64,000 nucleotides of DNA, from NCBI RefSeq assembly GCF_022348085.1, contig NZ_JAKRFN010000019.1, positions 1 to 64,000 on the forward strand. The letters are read 5' to 3'. The notes below the pieces were generated by a model. It ran no database searches, was not told the DNA's origin, and saw nothing but the letters and a program-made list of their open reading frames with translations. The DNA comes from Mycobacterium sp. PSTR-4-N (GTDB lineage Bacteria > Actinomycetota > Actinomycetes > Mycobacteriales > Mycobacteriaceae). How positions within the stretch are numbered: position 1 is the first letter of the stretch; the number at the start of each line of letters is the position of its first letter. This document shows, one piece after another, positions 35,275 through 52,444 of this stretch. The position numbers and the translations under genes are program-made.

Positions 35275-36113
35275 CACCGCCTCCTCCTGCTGACGATGCG
35301 GTGCAGGACGACGGCGACGACCCCGGCGCCCACCGCCCACGCCAGTCCCGGGGTGAGGACGGCCCAGGTCACCTCCGGTGCCGCGTCGGTGGTGTCCCCG
35401 GCGAACGCCTGCAGGCCGTAGACCCACTGCGACAGCGGCTGATTGCGGACGAAGCCCTGAATCCAGTCGGGGAACTGCTCGACCGGCTGCAGACCCACCG
35501 AGGCCAGCCCCAGAGTCAGCTGCGGCACCAGCATCATCGGTGCCGTGGCCTCGGGGTTCTGGGTGGCGATGCCGATGAGGTCACCGATGACGGCGAGGGT
35601 GGCGCCGATCAGCAGCACCAGGCCGGCGAATCCGAGGGTGTGCCACACACTGCCGTGGAACCGGAACCCGATGACGTGGCCGCACGCCACCGACACGACC
35701 AGCGCGATCACGCAGCGGTACATGCTGGCCGTCAACCGGGAGGCCAGCGGCATGATCGCCGGGATCGGCATCGCGCGGAACCGCCGGTTGATGCCCTGTA
35801 CCGAGTCGGTGGCCGAGCGGAACGCGGCGGAGACCGCCGCGAACCAGATGGCCTGCAGGATGATCAGCGGTGTCAGGTACTGCGCGTAGCTCGACAGCGG
35901 CTGGACCTGGCCCATCATCTGCTTGAGAGGCAGGTAGTAGCCGATCGTGAACACGATCGATCCGATGATCTGCGTCGCCAACTCGCCGTTGCGCAGCGTC
36001 GGGATGATCATCCGGACCGTGAGCACCCACCACTGCTGCAGCGCGCGCACCGGCGGCCGGGAGGCCGCCGGAACGGTGGACCGGGCGGGTGCGGTCGAGA
36101 CTGCCCCGCTCAC
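35274..36113 (-). CDS. drrB: ABC-2 type exporter permease DrrB-like
   Basis: Integral membrane permease, 279 residues, with about six helices: IIGSIVFTIGYYLPL, YLTPLIILQAIWFAAVSA, CVIALVVSVACGHVIGF, LGFAGLVLLIGATLAVIG, LVPQLTLGLASVGLQPVE and GLAWAVGAGVVAVVLH. Partner of DrrC in a heteromeric membrane channel driven by DrrA. GTG at 36113 overlaps the drrA stop (GTGA) and its own stop overlaps drrC, so the three subunits are translationally coupled, suiting fixed stoichiometry. The proline/alanine-rich cytoplasmic N-terminus (about 25 residues) has no visible function. Confidence 0.88.
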   Translation of the reverse strand: MSGAVSTAPARSTVPAASRPPVRALQQWWVLTVRMIIPTLRNGELATQIIGSIVFTIGYYLPLKQMMGQVQPLSSYAQYLTPLIILQAIWFAAVSAAFRSATDSVQGINRRFRAMPIPAIMPLASRLTASMYRCVIALVVSVACGHVIGFRFHGSVWHTLGFAGLVLLIGATLAVIGDLIGIATQNPEATAPMMLVPQLTLGLASVGLQPVEQFPDWIQGFVRNQPLSQWVYGLQAFAGDTTDAAPEVTWAVLTPGLAWAVGAGVVAVVLHRIVSRRRR

Positions 36114-37111
36114 GCGTAGGCGCCCGCCGCCGGAACCTCGGTGCGCTCGCCTGCATCCCGGGGCTGATCACCCGTCAGCGCCAGGAACACCTCGTCGAGC
36201 GACGGGCGGCGCAACGCGATGTCCATCAACTCGATGTCGGCCTCGTTGAGTTTGGTCAGCGCGGCCATCAGCGTGCGCGGACCCTCCGGCGCCGGCATCG
36301 AGATGCGGTCCGAGGTCTCGGTCAGCGCGGCGCGGTTGGCCTGCGGCAGCAGCGGGCCGAGCACACGCACCACCTCCGGAAGGTCCGCGATGTGGCGGGG
36401 CACGATCTCGCAGTAGGTGCCGCCGGTGCGCTCCTTGAGCTGGTCGGCGGTGCCCTCGGCGATCACCGTGCCCTTGTCGATCACGATGATCCGGTCGCTG
36501 AGCAGATCGGCCTCTTCGAGGTACTGCGTGGTCAGCAGTGTGGCGATGCCGGCTTCCTTGAAGTCGGTGACCAGCTCCCAGATCGCCTGGCGGCTGCGTG
36601 GATCCAGACCCGTCGTCGGCTCGTCGAGGAACACCACCTCGGGACGGACCACCAGCCCGCACGCGATGTCGATGCGCCGCTTCATGCCGCCGGAGTACGT
36701 GCTGACCGGACGGTCGCTGGCTTCGACCAGATCGAACTGCTCGAGCAGCTCCAGCGCGCGCTCCTTGGCCACCTTCTTCTTCAGACCCTGCAGCCGGCCG
36801 AACATCAGCAGGTTCTCCCGGCCGGTCAACATGTCGTCGAGCGCGGCGTACTGCCCGGTCAGCATCAGGGAGCGCCGCACACCGGCAGGATCGGCGACGA
36901 CGTCGTGGCCGGCGATCAGGGCGCGCCCGCTGTCGGGGGTGATCAGCGTCGACAGGATGTTGACCGTCGTGGTCTTGCCGGCCCCGTTGGGGCCGAGCAG
37001 GCCCAGCACCTCGCCGCGGCCCACCTCGAAGCTGACGTCTCGCAGTGCCACCACCGAGCCGAACGACTTGCGGATGCCGGCGACGACGACCGCCTTGTCA
37101 GAGCGGGACAT
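36110..37111 (-). CDS. drrA: ABC exporter ATPase DrrA-like
   Basis: Cytosolic ATPase of the DrrABC lipid exporter, 333 residues against 331 in M. tuberculosis. Walker A GPNGAGKT at 40-47, signature YSGGMKRR, Walker B VVFLDEPTTG, and the H-loop region LLTTQYLEEAD where the switch His is Gln, as in many DrrA proteins. The C-terminal DrrA extension contains DLPEVVRVLGP and ALRRPSLDEVFLALTG. ATG 37111 with GGCAGGAGG upstream; it lies 27 bases after the PpsE-like synthase stop, so export is expressed with synthesis. Substrate inferred from the locus. Confidence 0.93.
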   Translation of the reverse strand: MSRSDKAVVVAGIRKSFGSVVALRDVSFEVGRGEVLGLLGPNGAGKTTTVNILSTLITPDSGRALIAGHDVVADPAGVRRSLMLTGQYAALDDMLTGRENLLMFGRLQGLKKKVAKERALELLEQFDLVEASDRPVSTYSGGMKRRIDIACGLVVRPEVVFLDEPTTGLDPRSRQAIWELVTDFKEAGIATLLTTQYLEEADLLSDRIIVIDKGTVIAEGTADQLKERTGGTYCEIVPRHIADLPEVVRVLGPLLPQANRAALTETSDRISMPAPEGPRTLMAALTKLNEADIELMDIALRRPSLDEVFLALTGDQPRDAGERTEVPAAGAYA

Positions 37112-37138
37112 GAGCTCCTCCTGCCCGGTTGAGCCGTG

Positions 37139-40100
37139 TCACGAGAGATCGACGAGCGCCAGCTCGTCTCCGGCCGCATCCGCGTCCTCGGCGGCCAGCG
37201 CTTCCCGCGTGATCTCCAGCAGTGCGGTCGAATAGTGCCGGGCAAAGGATTCCACATCGGTGGGGCCCAGCCGGCGGCTGTCGTACCACCAGTCGGTGTA
37301 GAGCACCCCGGCCGAGCGGTAGACCCGCAACTCCAGTGCATGCCCCAGGCCGGGCAGTGCGTCCCTGATCGGCATCGCGGTGTCGGTGTCGAAGCGGACC
37401 GCGGCGTCCTCGGGCTGATCGGCAGGGACGTCGGGAATGGTGCCCACGTGGGTGAACAGGATGTCGGCCGAGCGGGTGTCCGCCAACGCCCGGGCGGTCG
37501 GCGCGTACAGGTAGCGCAACAGGCCGTAGCCGATGCCATAGTGCGGCACCGCCTTCAGCGTCTCCCGCACCTCGTCGAGCAGTGCCGGCGCGGTCGTCTG
37601 CTGGGCCGCGGGCAGCGCGACCGGGTGCAGGGTGGAGAACCACCCGACGGTGCGCTGCAGATCGACATCGGGCTTGAGCACCGAACGGCCGCGGCCGCCG
37701 AGGTCGACGGCCACGGTGCCCTCGCCGACCGTGGCGGCCACGGTCCGGCCCAGGGCTGCCAGCAGGATCTCCTCGACCGGGAGACGCAGCCGCCGCCGGG
37801 TGTCGTCGATCTCCCCGGTCTCGGCGGGCGACAGCGCGCTCGACAGGCGCACCAGGTCGTCGGCGCCGGGGCGCTCGGTCGGCTCCGGGCCGGCCACGGT
37901 GACCGTGGCGGCGCGGGCGACCTGAAGCCAGTAGTCGCGGCTGTCCAGGACCGCCGGGTGGGTGGCCAGCCCGGCGCAGCGCTGCGACCACTCCCGCCAT
38001 GACGTCGGGACCGGGGCGAGGGTGATCTCCTCCCCCGCCATCCGCTGCGAGAACGCAGTAACCAGGTCGGTCAGCAGGACGTCGCGGGAGGTGCCGTCGT
38101 CACCCGGACCGCTCGCCACCCCGTGCAGGGTCAGCGCGAGCGACGACCGGCCGCCGTGCGCGCCGCGCAGGAACGTCGCGGTCAGCGGGGCGGTGAGCAG
38201 CTGGTGCTCGCGCACCTGCTCGTCCAACGCCGCCTGCACGGCCTCGCGTTCCTGCGGGCTGCCGGCTGCGACGCCGTCTGGCAGGGTCCGGACGATCAGC
38301 TCGGTGAACTCAGCGGGGTCGGCGATGTGCTGCTCCCAGGTGCCCGCCCGTTCGACCAGGTGCACGCGCAGCGCGTCGTGGGCCGCGGTGACGGCGGTCA
38401 GCACCGCGCGCACGTCGTCCTCGCCGATGTCGGCGCGCAGGCCCAGCACCACGGGGGTGCGCCAGCGGCCGACGTCGCGCAGACCGTGCTCGAGGAAGTA
38501 GGCGACGTTCGGCGGCACCGGTGGGGTGACGACGTCGTCGAGTGTCTGCCGGGCCAGGCCGCCTTCGGCGTACCGGGCGGTGAGCGCCTTGGCCAGCGAC
38601 GACACCGTCTGGTTCTCGTAGAGATCCTGCGGTGTGAGGTCCAGCCCGCGGTGTCCCGCGGTCATCGCGACGCTGATCGCGATCAGTGAGTCGCCGCCGA
38701 TCTCGAAGAAGTTGGCGTTGCGGTCGATGTCCGGCAGGCCGAGGCACTGTGCCCACACCTGCGCGAGCACCGTCTCGACCGACGAGGCGCCACCGGCGGC
38801 GGCCGGTGCGGTCGCCGGCGCCGAGGCGTCGCCGGCGAGACCGTTGGTCGCCGGGGCGCCGCCCAGCCATGCGGCGTTGGCGTTGTGCTCGACCCAGTGC
38901 CGCTGCTTGGCGAACGGATAGCCGGGCAGCGTGACCAGGTGTGGCTCCGCGTCGGCGTTCTGGGCTGGGCTCCAAGCCGGCGTCCAGTCGACGTCCACAC
39001 CCGCCGCCCACAACTGGCCCAGCGCGAGCAGGAACGTGTCGCCGTCGCTGCGGTTCTGCGCCTGATGACGCATCAACCGCACCGCCCGGTGGCGTTCCGA
39101 CCAGCGCGGGTGCCGGCCCGCCGACGAGGTCAGCGTGCCGCCCGGACCGACCTCGACGAGCACCCGGTCCGGAGCGGAGAGCAGCAGGTCGAGCTCGTCG
39201 GCGAAGCGCACCGTGGCCCGGATCTGACGTGCCCAGGTGTTCGGGTTGGTGGCCTCGGCCGCCGACATCGTGGTGCCGGTGATGTTGGACAGCAACGGGA
39301 TTCGCGGCTCGTTGAGCGTCACCGAGGTCAGGAACGCACCGAACTCGGCGACCACCGGATCCATCAGCCGCGAGTGGAACGCGTGCGACGTGCGGACCCG
39401 GCGCGCGGCGACGCCCTTCTCGGCCAACGCGGCCTGGAAGGTGCGGATCGCGTCCTCGCTGCCGGCCACCACACAGCTGCCGGGATCGTTGATGGTCGCG
39501 ACGTCCACGTCACCGGTGAGATGTTCGGCGACGGCCTGCGGGCTCAGCGGCACCGCGACCATGACGCCGCGCGGGGCGGCATGCATGAGTTGTGCGCGCT
39601 TGGCGACGACCCTGATCGCGGTGTCGAGGTCGAACACCCCGGCGATCGTGGCGGCGGCATATTCGCCGATGCTGTGGCCCGCCATGACCGCGGGCTCCAC
39701 ACCGTAGGACTGGAGCAGCTTCGCGAGTGCGTACTCGACGGTGAACAGCGCGGGCTGCGCACGGTCGGTGTGCTCGAGGTTGCGGCCCACCCCGTCGAAG
39801 ATCTCCGCGCGCAGGTCGTAACCCATCAGCTCGTTGAACCCGGCCACGCACTCGTCGAAGTGACGGGCGAACACCGGCTCGGTGTCGTAGAGGCCGCGGG
39901 CCATGCCGATGTGCTGAGCACCCTGGCCAGGGAACAGGAAGGCCACCCGGTCGCCGGACTCCTCCGCGTCCGGGACCCCTTGGCCCTCGAAGACGTTGTC
40001 CGTCTCCGCCGCGGACAGCACGGTCGCGGCGTTGGCCTGATCGTGCACCACCGCGGCCAGCCGGAACGGATCCTTGCGGCGCCGGGTCAGCGTGTAGGCG

Positions 40101-41578
40101 GCGTCGGGCAGGCTGATCTCGTCGCTGTCGGCCAGTTCGCCGGCCAGTGCGGCGCGCGACTGCGCCAGCGCCTCCTGGGTGCGGGCCGAGAGCACCAGCA
40201 CCTGTGGTTTGGCGCTCGGCGCCGGGGCGGGTGCGTAGGGCGCCTCTTCGAGCACGATGTGGGCGTTGGTGCCGCCCACACCGAACGAGCTGACGCCCGC
40301 GCGGCGGATGCCGTCGGATTCCCACGGGCCGTCGGCGGTGCGGATCCGGAACGGACCGCGGTCGATGTGCAGCTCCGGGTTCGGGCTGGTGTAGTGCAGC
40401 GTCGCCGGGATCGCCTTGTGCTCCAGGCACAGGATGGCCTTGATCAGCCCGGCGATGCCGGCCGCGGTCTCCAGATGGCCGATGTTCGACTTGACCGAGC
40501 CCAGGTAGCAGGGCGCGCTGCGGGTCTCCTCGGCCAGCTCGAACGCCTGCCGCAGACCTTCCACCTCGATCGGATCCCCGAGCGGGGTCCCGGTGCCGTG
40601 CGTCTCGACGTAGGTGATCGACGACGCGTCCACCCCGGCGATCGCGTGCGCCTCGGCGATGACCTCGGCCTGGCCCAGCGCGTTCGGCGCGGCGTAGGTC
40701 ATCTTCGTGGCACCGTCGTTGTTCAGCGCCGATCCGCGGATCACCGCGTGGATGCGGTCTCCGTCGTCGATCGCGTCGGCCAGCGCCTTGAGCACCACCA
40801 CGCCGACGCCGCTGGCGAAGATCGTGCCGTCGGACCGCACGTCGAACGGCCGGCACTGCCCCGTGGGCGACACCATCGCGCCCTGCTCGTACCAGTAGCC
40901 GACGTGGTGCGGGATGCGCAATGACGAGCCGCCGGCCAGCGCGATGTCGCATTCGCCGTTGAGAATCGACTGGCAGGCCAGATGCACCGCCACCAGCGAC
41001 GACGAGCACGCCGTGGCCACCGACAGCGCGGGCCCGCGGAAGTCGAACTGATGCGCGACGCGGGTGGCGAGGTGGTCCTTGTCGTTCTGCAGGCTCAGGT
41101 TCACCATCTCGAAGCTGGCGCCCTGCCCGATCACCATCATCGGGTCGAAGTTCGACATCAGGTTGTGCAGCAGGTAGCCGCTGGAGCTGCTGGTGCCGAA
41201 CACGCCGACGGTCGATTCCAGACCCGCGGGGTCGTAGCCGGCGTCCTCGAGCGCGTGGAACACCGCCTGCAGGAACAGCCGGTGCTGCGGGTCGAGCATC
41301 CGCGCCGCGTAGGGCGTGAACCCGAAGAAGTCCGCGTCGAACTCCTCGATGCCCGGCATCAGCCCGGCCCGCCGGACGTACCCGCGGTTGGCCAGCGCGC
41401 GTTCGGTGACGCCGTTGGCCAGCAGCTCGCTCTCCGACAGGTCGACGATCGACTCCACCCCGGCACGCAGGTTGCGCCAGAACGCCGACACCGAGTCCGC
41501 GCCGGGGAATTTCCCGGCCATGCCGATGACGGCGATGGCGTTGTCCGGGAGGTCCTGCTCGCCGGTACTGCTCGTCAC
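37139..41578 (-). CDS. Type I polyketide synthase, PpsE-like: KS-AT-ACP-condensation-like domain
   Basis: Terminal extension module, 1479 residues against 1488 for M. tuberculosis PpsE. KS about 12-440 (active Cys191 in TACSSSL; HGTGT 327-331; NIGHLE 365-370). AT about 545-860, Ser636 in GHSIGE; HAFH at 732-735, the signature usually tied to malonyl-CoA. ACP about 930-1000, Ser964 in GGDSL. The last 450 residues are a condensation-like domain whose HHxxxDG motif is degenerate (LHGVASGPGDDG), resembling the PpsE C-terminus implicated in chain release. No reductive domain, so it leaves a beta-keto group, fitting the nearby Rv2951c-like ketoreductase. The GTG start overlaps the previous stop (GTGA). 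drrABC follows. Confidence 0.92.
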   Translation of the reverse strand: MTSSTGEQDLPDNAIAVIGMAGKFPGADSVSAFWRNLRAGVESIVDLSESELLANGVTERALANRGYVRRAGLMPGIEEFDADFFGFTPYAARMLDPQHRLFLQAVFHALEDAGYDPAGLESTVGVFGTSSSSGYLLHNLMSNFDPMMVIGQGASFEMVNLSLQNDKDHLATRVAHQFDFRGPALSVATACSSSLVAVHLACQSILNGECDIALAGGSSLRIPHHVGYWYEQGAMVSPTGQCRPFDVRSDGTIFASGVGVVVLKALADAIDDGDRIHAVIRGSALNNDGATKMTYAAPNALGQAEVIAEAHAIAGVDASSITYVETHGTGTPLGDPIEVEGLRQAFELAEETRSAPCYLGSVKSNIGHLETAAGIAGLIKAILCLEHKAIPATLHYTSPNPELHIDRGPFRIRTADGPWESDGIRRAGVSSFGVGGTNAHIVLEEAPYAPAPAPSAKPQVLVLSARTQEALAQSRAALAGELADSDEISLPDAAYTLTRRRKDPFRLAAVVHDQANAATVLSAAETDNVFEGQGVPDAEESGDRVAFLFPGQGAQHIGMARGLYDTEPVFARHFDECVAGFNELMGYDLRAEIFDGVGRNLEHTDRAQPALFTVEYALAKLLQSYGVEPAVMAGHSIGEYAAATIAGVFDLDTAIRVVAKRAQLMHAAPRGVMVAVPLSPQAVAEHLTGDVDVATINDPGSCVVAGSEDAIRTFQAALAEKGVAARRVRTSHAFHSRLMDPVVAEFGAFLTSVTLNEPRIPLLSNITGTTMSAAEATNPNTWARQIRATVRFADELDLLLSAPDRVLVEVGPGGTLTSSAGRHPRWSERHRAVRLMRHQAQNRSDGDTFLLALGQLWAAGVDVDWTPAWSPAQNADAEPHLVTLPGYPFAKQRHWVEHNANAAWLGGAPATNGLAGDASAPATAPAAAGGASSVETVLAQVWAQCLGLPDIDRNANFFEIGGDSLIAISVAMTAGHRGLDLTPQDLYENQTVSSLAKALTARYAEGGLARQTLDDVVTPPVPPNVAYFLEHGLRDVGRWRTPVVLGLRADIGEDDVRAVLTAVTAAHDALRVHLVERAGTWEQHIADPAEFTELIVRTLPDGVAAGSPQEREAVQAALDEQVREHQLLTAPLTATFLRGAHGGRSSLALTLHGVASGPGDDGTSRDVLLTDLVTAFSQRMAGEEITLAPVPTSWREWSQRCAGLATHPAVLDSRDYWLQVARAATVTVAGPEPTERPGADDLVRLSSALSPAETGEIDDTRRRLRLPVEEILLAALGRTVAATVGEGTVAVDLGGRGRSVLKPDVDLQRTVGWFSTLHPVALPAAQQTTAPALLDEVRETLKAVPHYGIGYGLLRYLYAPTARALADTRSADILFTHVGTIPDVPADQPEDAAVRFDTDTAMPIRDALPGLGHALELRVYRSAGVLYTDWWYDSRRLGPTDVESFARHYSTALLEITREALAAEDADAAGDELALVDLS

Positions 41579-44500
41579 GATCGTGGTCCTACCTTTCGCC
41601 GCGATGCGGCACGTTGACGCGCGGCGGCACGCTGCTGGGCGCGCTCACGCAGGGCGTTGGGACGCTCGGCGGACTCCTGCTCCTCCAGGCCGAGCTGACG
41701 GATCAGGTCCACCGCGAGGTCGGTGAGCGTCGCGCCCTGCAGCAGCAGCGCGACAGGCGGTTCGACGCCGAAGTCGCCGCGGATCGTGTTGCGCATCCGC
41801 ACCGCCATCAGCGAGTCGAGACCCAGCTCGGTGAGCGGCTGCGCGACGTCGACTGCGCTGTCATCGGAGTAACCCATGATCGCCGAGATCCTTCGGCGCA
41901 ACCGGGCCACCACGACACGGTGCACCTCCGCGGCGTCCATCGCCTTGAGCGCGTCGGCGCCGCCCCAGTCCTCGTCGATGTCGTCGGTCTGCAGCTCACC
42001 CACCATGTCGGTGAAGAACCCGATCTGGTGGATCTCGGGGAACGCCGCCGCGGCACGGTCGAGCCGCAGCCGGGCGATGCCGACGCGCGGCAGACCCGCG
42101 GCCATCACGCCGCCGAGAGCGTCGACGCCCTCGGCCGGGCTGATCGGGTCGAGCACCGAGAACCGCAGCGTGCTGGCCAGACCCACGTCGGCCCACTGGC
42201 CCCAGTTGACCGCGATGGCGGGCAGTCCCGCCGCCTGCCGTGCCGCCACCAGGCCGTCGAGCCAGGCGTTGGCGGCCGCGTATGCCGCCTGCCCGGGCGA
42301 TCCGAGCAGCGACACGATCGAGCTGAACCCGACCCACCAGTCCAGGTCCTTGCCGACGGTGGCCTCGTGCAGGCGCAGCGCACCCAGGGCTTTCGGCGCC
42401 CAGATGGTGTCCAGGCTCTCGCGAGTCATGCCGACGAAGATCTCGTCCTCGAGGACCGCAGCCGAGTGGATCAGCCCGCGCAGCGGCTTACCCGTGTCCT
42501 CGGCCGCCGCGACCAGTCGCCCGGCCACGCCGTCATCCGCGATGTCGCCGGTGACGACCTCGATCTCGGCACGCTGCCGCAGCGTGTCGAGTTCGGCGGC
42601 CACCTCGTCGGACGGCCCGTTGCGGCCGTTGAGCACGAGCCGTCCGGCGCCGTGGCCGACGAGCCAGCGCACGACCGCCATCCCGACACCGCCGAGCGCG
42701 CCGGTGACGACGTAGCTGCCGTCCGCGCGGACCGTCAGCTGCCCCGGCGTGGCGGGCAGCGCGGCGCGGGCGAGCCGCTCCACCAGACGGGTTCCGCCGC
42801 GCCATGCGACGACGTCGTCCGCGGAGTTGCCCTCGATCTCGCTGCTCAGCGCGCCGGCCGGATCGTCGGCGCCGGTGTCGAGCAGCGTGGCTTTCAGGTC
42901 GGGGTGCTCGTAGGCCAGCACGCGCACCAGCCCCTTGAGGCTGTTGGCGGCCGGGTTGCCCGGGCCGTCCGCCGCGGCGGTCACCAGACCGCCGGAGGTG
43001 ACCAGCCACAGGCGCGGCGCCTTGCCATGCCAGCTGCCCACGATCGCGCGGACCGTCCCGGCCACGCCCCAGATCACGTCGCGGGCATGGCTCAGGCCGG
43101 CAGCGAGATCGTCGCTGGCGGCTCCGAAGTCGCCGAACACGATCACACCGGCAGGCGGCAGATCCGGATCCGCCGTCGCGGTCGCGAACGCCTCCCGCAC
43201 CGCCGACTCGTCGCCGAGATCGGCGGTGACGACGCGTCGCGTCGGGCCACCGAACCGCTCGGTGAACTCCTGCGCCGCCGCCTGGCCCGCGGCGCCGTCG
43301 GCCAGCGCGAGCCAGCTGCCGGTGACCGCTTGGGCGGCGGGCGCAGCGGCCTCGACCCAGCGCGAGTCGAAGATCTTCTGCGACAACGGAAGTGGCACCG
43401 TGCGGCGCTGGATCCGCTTGAGCGCCACGTCGTCGACGCGGGCCAGCACGGCGCCTGTGTCGTCGGTCAGCGTGACCCGACCGGTGGCGTCACCGTTGTC
43501 GGCGACGCTGACGAGTTCGGCGCGGCATCGGGCCCGGCGGCCCAGCTCCGCGAAGACCCGGATCGTGCCGAAGCCCACCGGCAGGTAGGTGTCCTCACCG
43601 GAATCGGCCAGCGTGGCGTCGCTCATCGCGGCGGCCAGGCCCTGCAGCGCCGCGTCGAGCAGCACCGGGTGCAGCGTGATACCGCGCTGCGGGGTCACCG
43701 ACTCCGGCAGCTCGATCTCGGTGTCGGCGGCGTCGGCGGAGCGGGCGATGCGGGTCAGCGCCGCGAACGCCGGCCCGTGGTGGGCGCCGGTGCGCCGCAG
43801 GGCGGTGTAGAAGTCGGCCGGCGACACCGGGGTGGCCCCGTCGGCGGGCAGCGCTTTGCCCGGCGTCTCGGGCTCGGCCGCGGCGATGGTGCCGACGGCG
43901 TGCCGGGTCCAGCCCGCGTCGGAACGGGAATGGATCTCGACCCGCTGGACGCCGTCGTCACCGGCGGTGACCTGGGTGGTCAGTTGAGTCTTCGGGTCCA
44001 GCGGCAGCATCTGCTCGACCTCGACGGAGACCGCCACACCGGTGGCGGGCCGGCCGAGCGCTTCCTGCGCAGCGGCGAACGCGATCTCGGCGAAACCGGC
44101 GCCGGGCATGACCGGCAGGCCGTGCACGACGTGGTCGGCCAGCCACGGGTGCGCACCGGTGCCCACGTCGGACTGCCAGACGTGGCCGTTGCCCGTCGGA
44201 AGCTCGACGTGCACCCCGAGCAGCGGATGCGAGCCCGCGTACTGCGGGGTGCCCGCGCGGTCGCTGAGCCAGAACGGCTCGTGCTGCCACGCCGTCGGCG
44301 GCACGTCGACGAGCCGGCCCGCTGCGCCCTCGGCGCTGACCGCGGGCGGGCGGACCGCCGCGAGCTGCGCGTGGAAGGCCAGCGTCTCGGGCGTGTCCCG
44401 ATTGACCGTGGAGCCGACGTGGAAGCGCTTGCTGACCGACTGCGCGGCGAGGGTGTCGCTGATCGCATGGGACAGCAGCGGGTGCGGGCTGATCTCGATG

Positions 44501-46979
44501 AACGCACTGTTCTCGGCGCTGGCCTCGTGCACGGCCTGGCTGAAGCGGACCGGGTTGCGCAGGTTGGCCGCCCAGTAGTCCGCGGTGTAGAGCGGTGCGT
44601 CACCGGTGTAGGCCACGGTGGACAGCAGCGGGATCTTCGGGGCGGCCGGCGTCAGCGACGCCAGCGCCTCCCGCAGCTCCGGCAGCACCGGATCGATCGT
44701 CGGGTGGTGCGATGCGACGTCCACCTCGACGCGGCGGGCCAGCCGGCCCTGCTTGTCGACGGTGGCGACGAGCTCGTCGACCTGCTCGGGCGGACCGGCG
44801 ATGACGACCTGCTTCGGTGAGGCGTACACCGCGATGGTCACGTCCGGCTTGTCGGCGATCAGCTTCTCCGCCGCGGCGGGGTCGAGTTCCAGCAGTGCCA
44901 TCGCGCCCTGGCCCGACAGCCGCTTCATCAGCCGGGTGCGGGTGGCGATGATGTCGAAACCCTCTGCGGGAGTGAGCACTCCGGCGACGACGGCGGCGGT
45001 GGCCTCCCCCATCGAGTGGCCGATCACCGCGTCGGGCTCCACGCCGTAGGAGCGCCACAGCTCGGTCAGCGCGAGCTGCATGCCGACCAGCACCGGCTGG
45101 ATCCGGTCGATGCCGACGACCGGCTCCCCGGCCTCCAGCGTCTGGCGCAGCGAGAAGCCCACCTTGTCGACGAATGCCGGCTCGAGCTCGTCGACGGCCT
45201 TGGCGAACGCGGGCTCCTCCGCGAGCAGCGCCTTGCCCATGCCGGCCCACTGCGCGCCCTGCCCGGAGTACAGGAACACGGTGCCCTTACCGAGGCGGGC
45301 GTCGTGGGCGCCGATCACGCCGGGTGCTGGCTGACCGGTGGCCAGCGCGCGCAGACCGGTGACGGCCTCGTCATGGGTGCGGGCGCAGACCGTCGCGATG
45401 GTCTGGTAGCGGCTGCGGTGGTGGTTGACGGTGTAGGCGACGTCGGTCAGCGGCACCGACGCGCCGTCGCCGGCGAGCCAGTCGGCCAGCGACCGGGCCG
45501 AGGCGGCCAGCCGGGCCGGGGTCTTGCCGGACACGACGAGCGTGGTGACGGCCGGGGCCTCGGCGGTGGCGGGCGCGGGTTCGGGACCCTGCTCGAGCAC
45601 GATGTGGGCGTTCGTGCCGCTGAAACCGAACGACGACACGGCCGCGCGGCGCGGGTGGTCGCTGGCCGGCCACGGCGTCGCCTCGGTGGGCACGTAGAGC
45701 CGCGTCGGCTTCGGATCGATCTGCGGGTTCCACTTGTCGAAGTTCAGGTTCGGCGCGATCGTGCCGTGCGCCAGCGTGAGCACGGTCTTGATGAACCCGG
45801 CCACGCCGGCGGCCGCTTCGAGGTGGCCCATGTTGGTCTTGACGGTGCCCAGCGCGCAGGGCACGTCGCCCTTGCCGTAGATGGCGGCCAGCGCGTCGAA
45901 TTCGATCGGATCGCCCAGAGCTGTTCCGGTGCCGTGGCATTCGATGTAGTCGACGGTGCCCGCGGCGACGTCGGCCGACTTCAGCGCCCGCGTCAGAACG
46001 TCGCGCTGCGACGGGGCGTTCGGTGCGGTCAGCCCGTTGGACCGGCCGTCCTGGTTGACCGCCGAACCGCGGATGACGCCCAGCACCCGGTCCCCGTCGC
46101 GCACGGCGTCGGTGAGCCGCTTGAGCACGACCACGCCTGCACCCTCGCCGCGCACGAACCCGTCGGCGCGCGAGTCGAACGCGTAGCAGTGCCCGTGCGG
46201 GGACAGCATGCCCCACTTGGCAAGCGCCAATTGGGTTTCCGGGCGCAAGTTGAGGTTGACGCCACCGGCCAGGGCGAGGTCGCTCTCGCGCATCCGCAGG
46301 CTCTGGCAGGCCAGGTGGATCGACACCAGCGACGACGAGCACGCGGTGTCGACCGCGACCGCCGGGCCCTTGAGGCCGAGCAGGTAAGCGATGCGGCCGA
46401 CGGTGACGCTGTGCGCGTTGCCGGTGGCCGAGTAGGCGTCGATCGCGTCGGCGTTCTCCGGCGAAGCGTTGTGGTACTCGCTGTAGTACACGCCGAGCAT
46501 CACCGCGGTGCGGGATTCGCCCAGCTGATCGGGTGCGTAGCCGGCGTTCTCCAGCGCCTCCCACGCCACCTCGAGCGCCACTCGCTGCTGCGGATCCATC
46601 GACATCGCCTCACGAGGAGTGATGCCGAAGAAGTCGGCGTCGAAGCCGGTGATGTCCTCGAGGTAGGCGCCCCACTTGGTGGGCATCCGGCCCGGCACGC
46701 TCATGTCGGTGTCGTAGAACGCCTCGGCGTCCCAGCGGTCGGCGGGCACCTCGGTCACCGCGTCGGTGCCGCTCTCCAACAGCTTCCAGAAGCTCTCGGG
46801 TCCGGTGACACCGCCGGGCAGCCGGCAGCCGATCCCGACGACGGCGATCGGCTCGGCACCGGCGACGCGCGAGGCCTTCTCGAACTGTTCGGCCAGCTTG
46901 TCCCGCTGCTCGGCGGACATCGCCGAGATCCGGTCGAAGGTGGTTTTGATGTTGGGGGTTTTTGGCTTGGGGGTCGTCA

Positions 46980-46980
<1 letters not shown>
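41575..46980 (-). CDS. Type I polyketide synthase, PpsD-like: KS-AT-DH-KR-ACP
   Basis: 1801 residues against about 1827 for PpsD. N-terminal docking helix (FDRISAMSAEQRDKLAEQF). KS about 42-465 (Cys214 in TACSSSL). AT about 568-860, Ser656 in GHSMGE, substrate-motif position VASHHP at 755-760. DH about 915-1190 with HVVHGLPVMP at 950-959 and HPVLLDAALQ around Asp1109. KR about 1215-1640 with TGALGGVG (1426-1433), Ser in FSSIVSLLG and YAAAN. ACP near 1715 with LGLDSLMA. There is no enoylreductase between DH and KR, so the unit stays unsaturated unless a trans-acting reductase acts (Rv2953 does this for PpsD in M. tuberculosis; none is seen here). ATG 46980 overlaps the preceding stop by one base. 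Confidence 0.92.
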
Positions 46981-52439
<5,459 letters not shown>

Positions 52440-52444
52440 CACAC

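Noticed and set aside
41614..44820. 1068-codon plus-strand frame opposite the PpsD-like gene
   Set aside because: Low-complexity antisense translation; the minus strand shows full KS, AT, DH, KR and ACP motifs.
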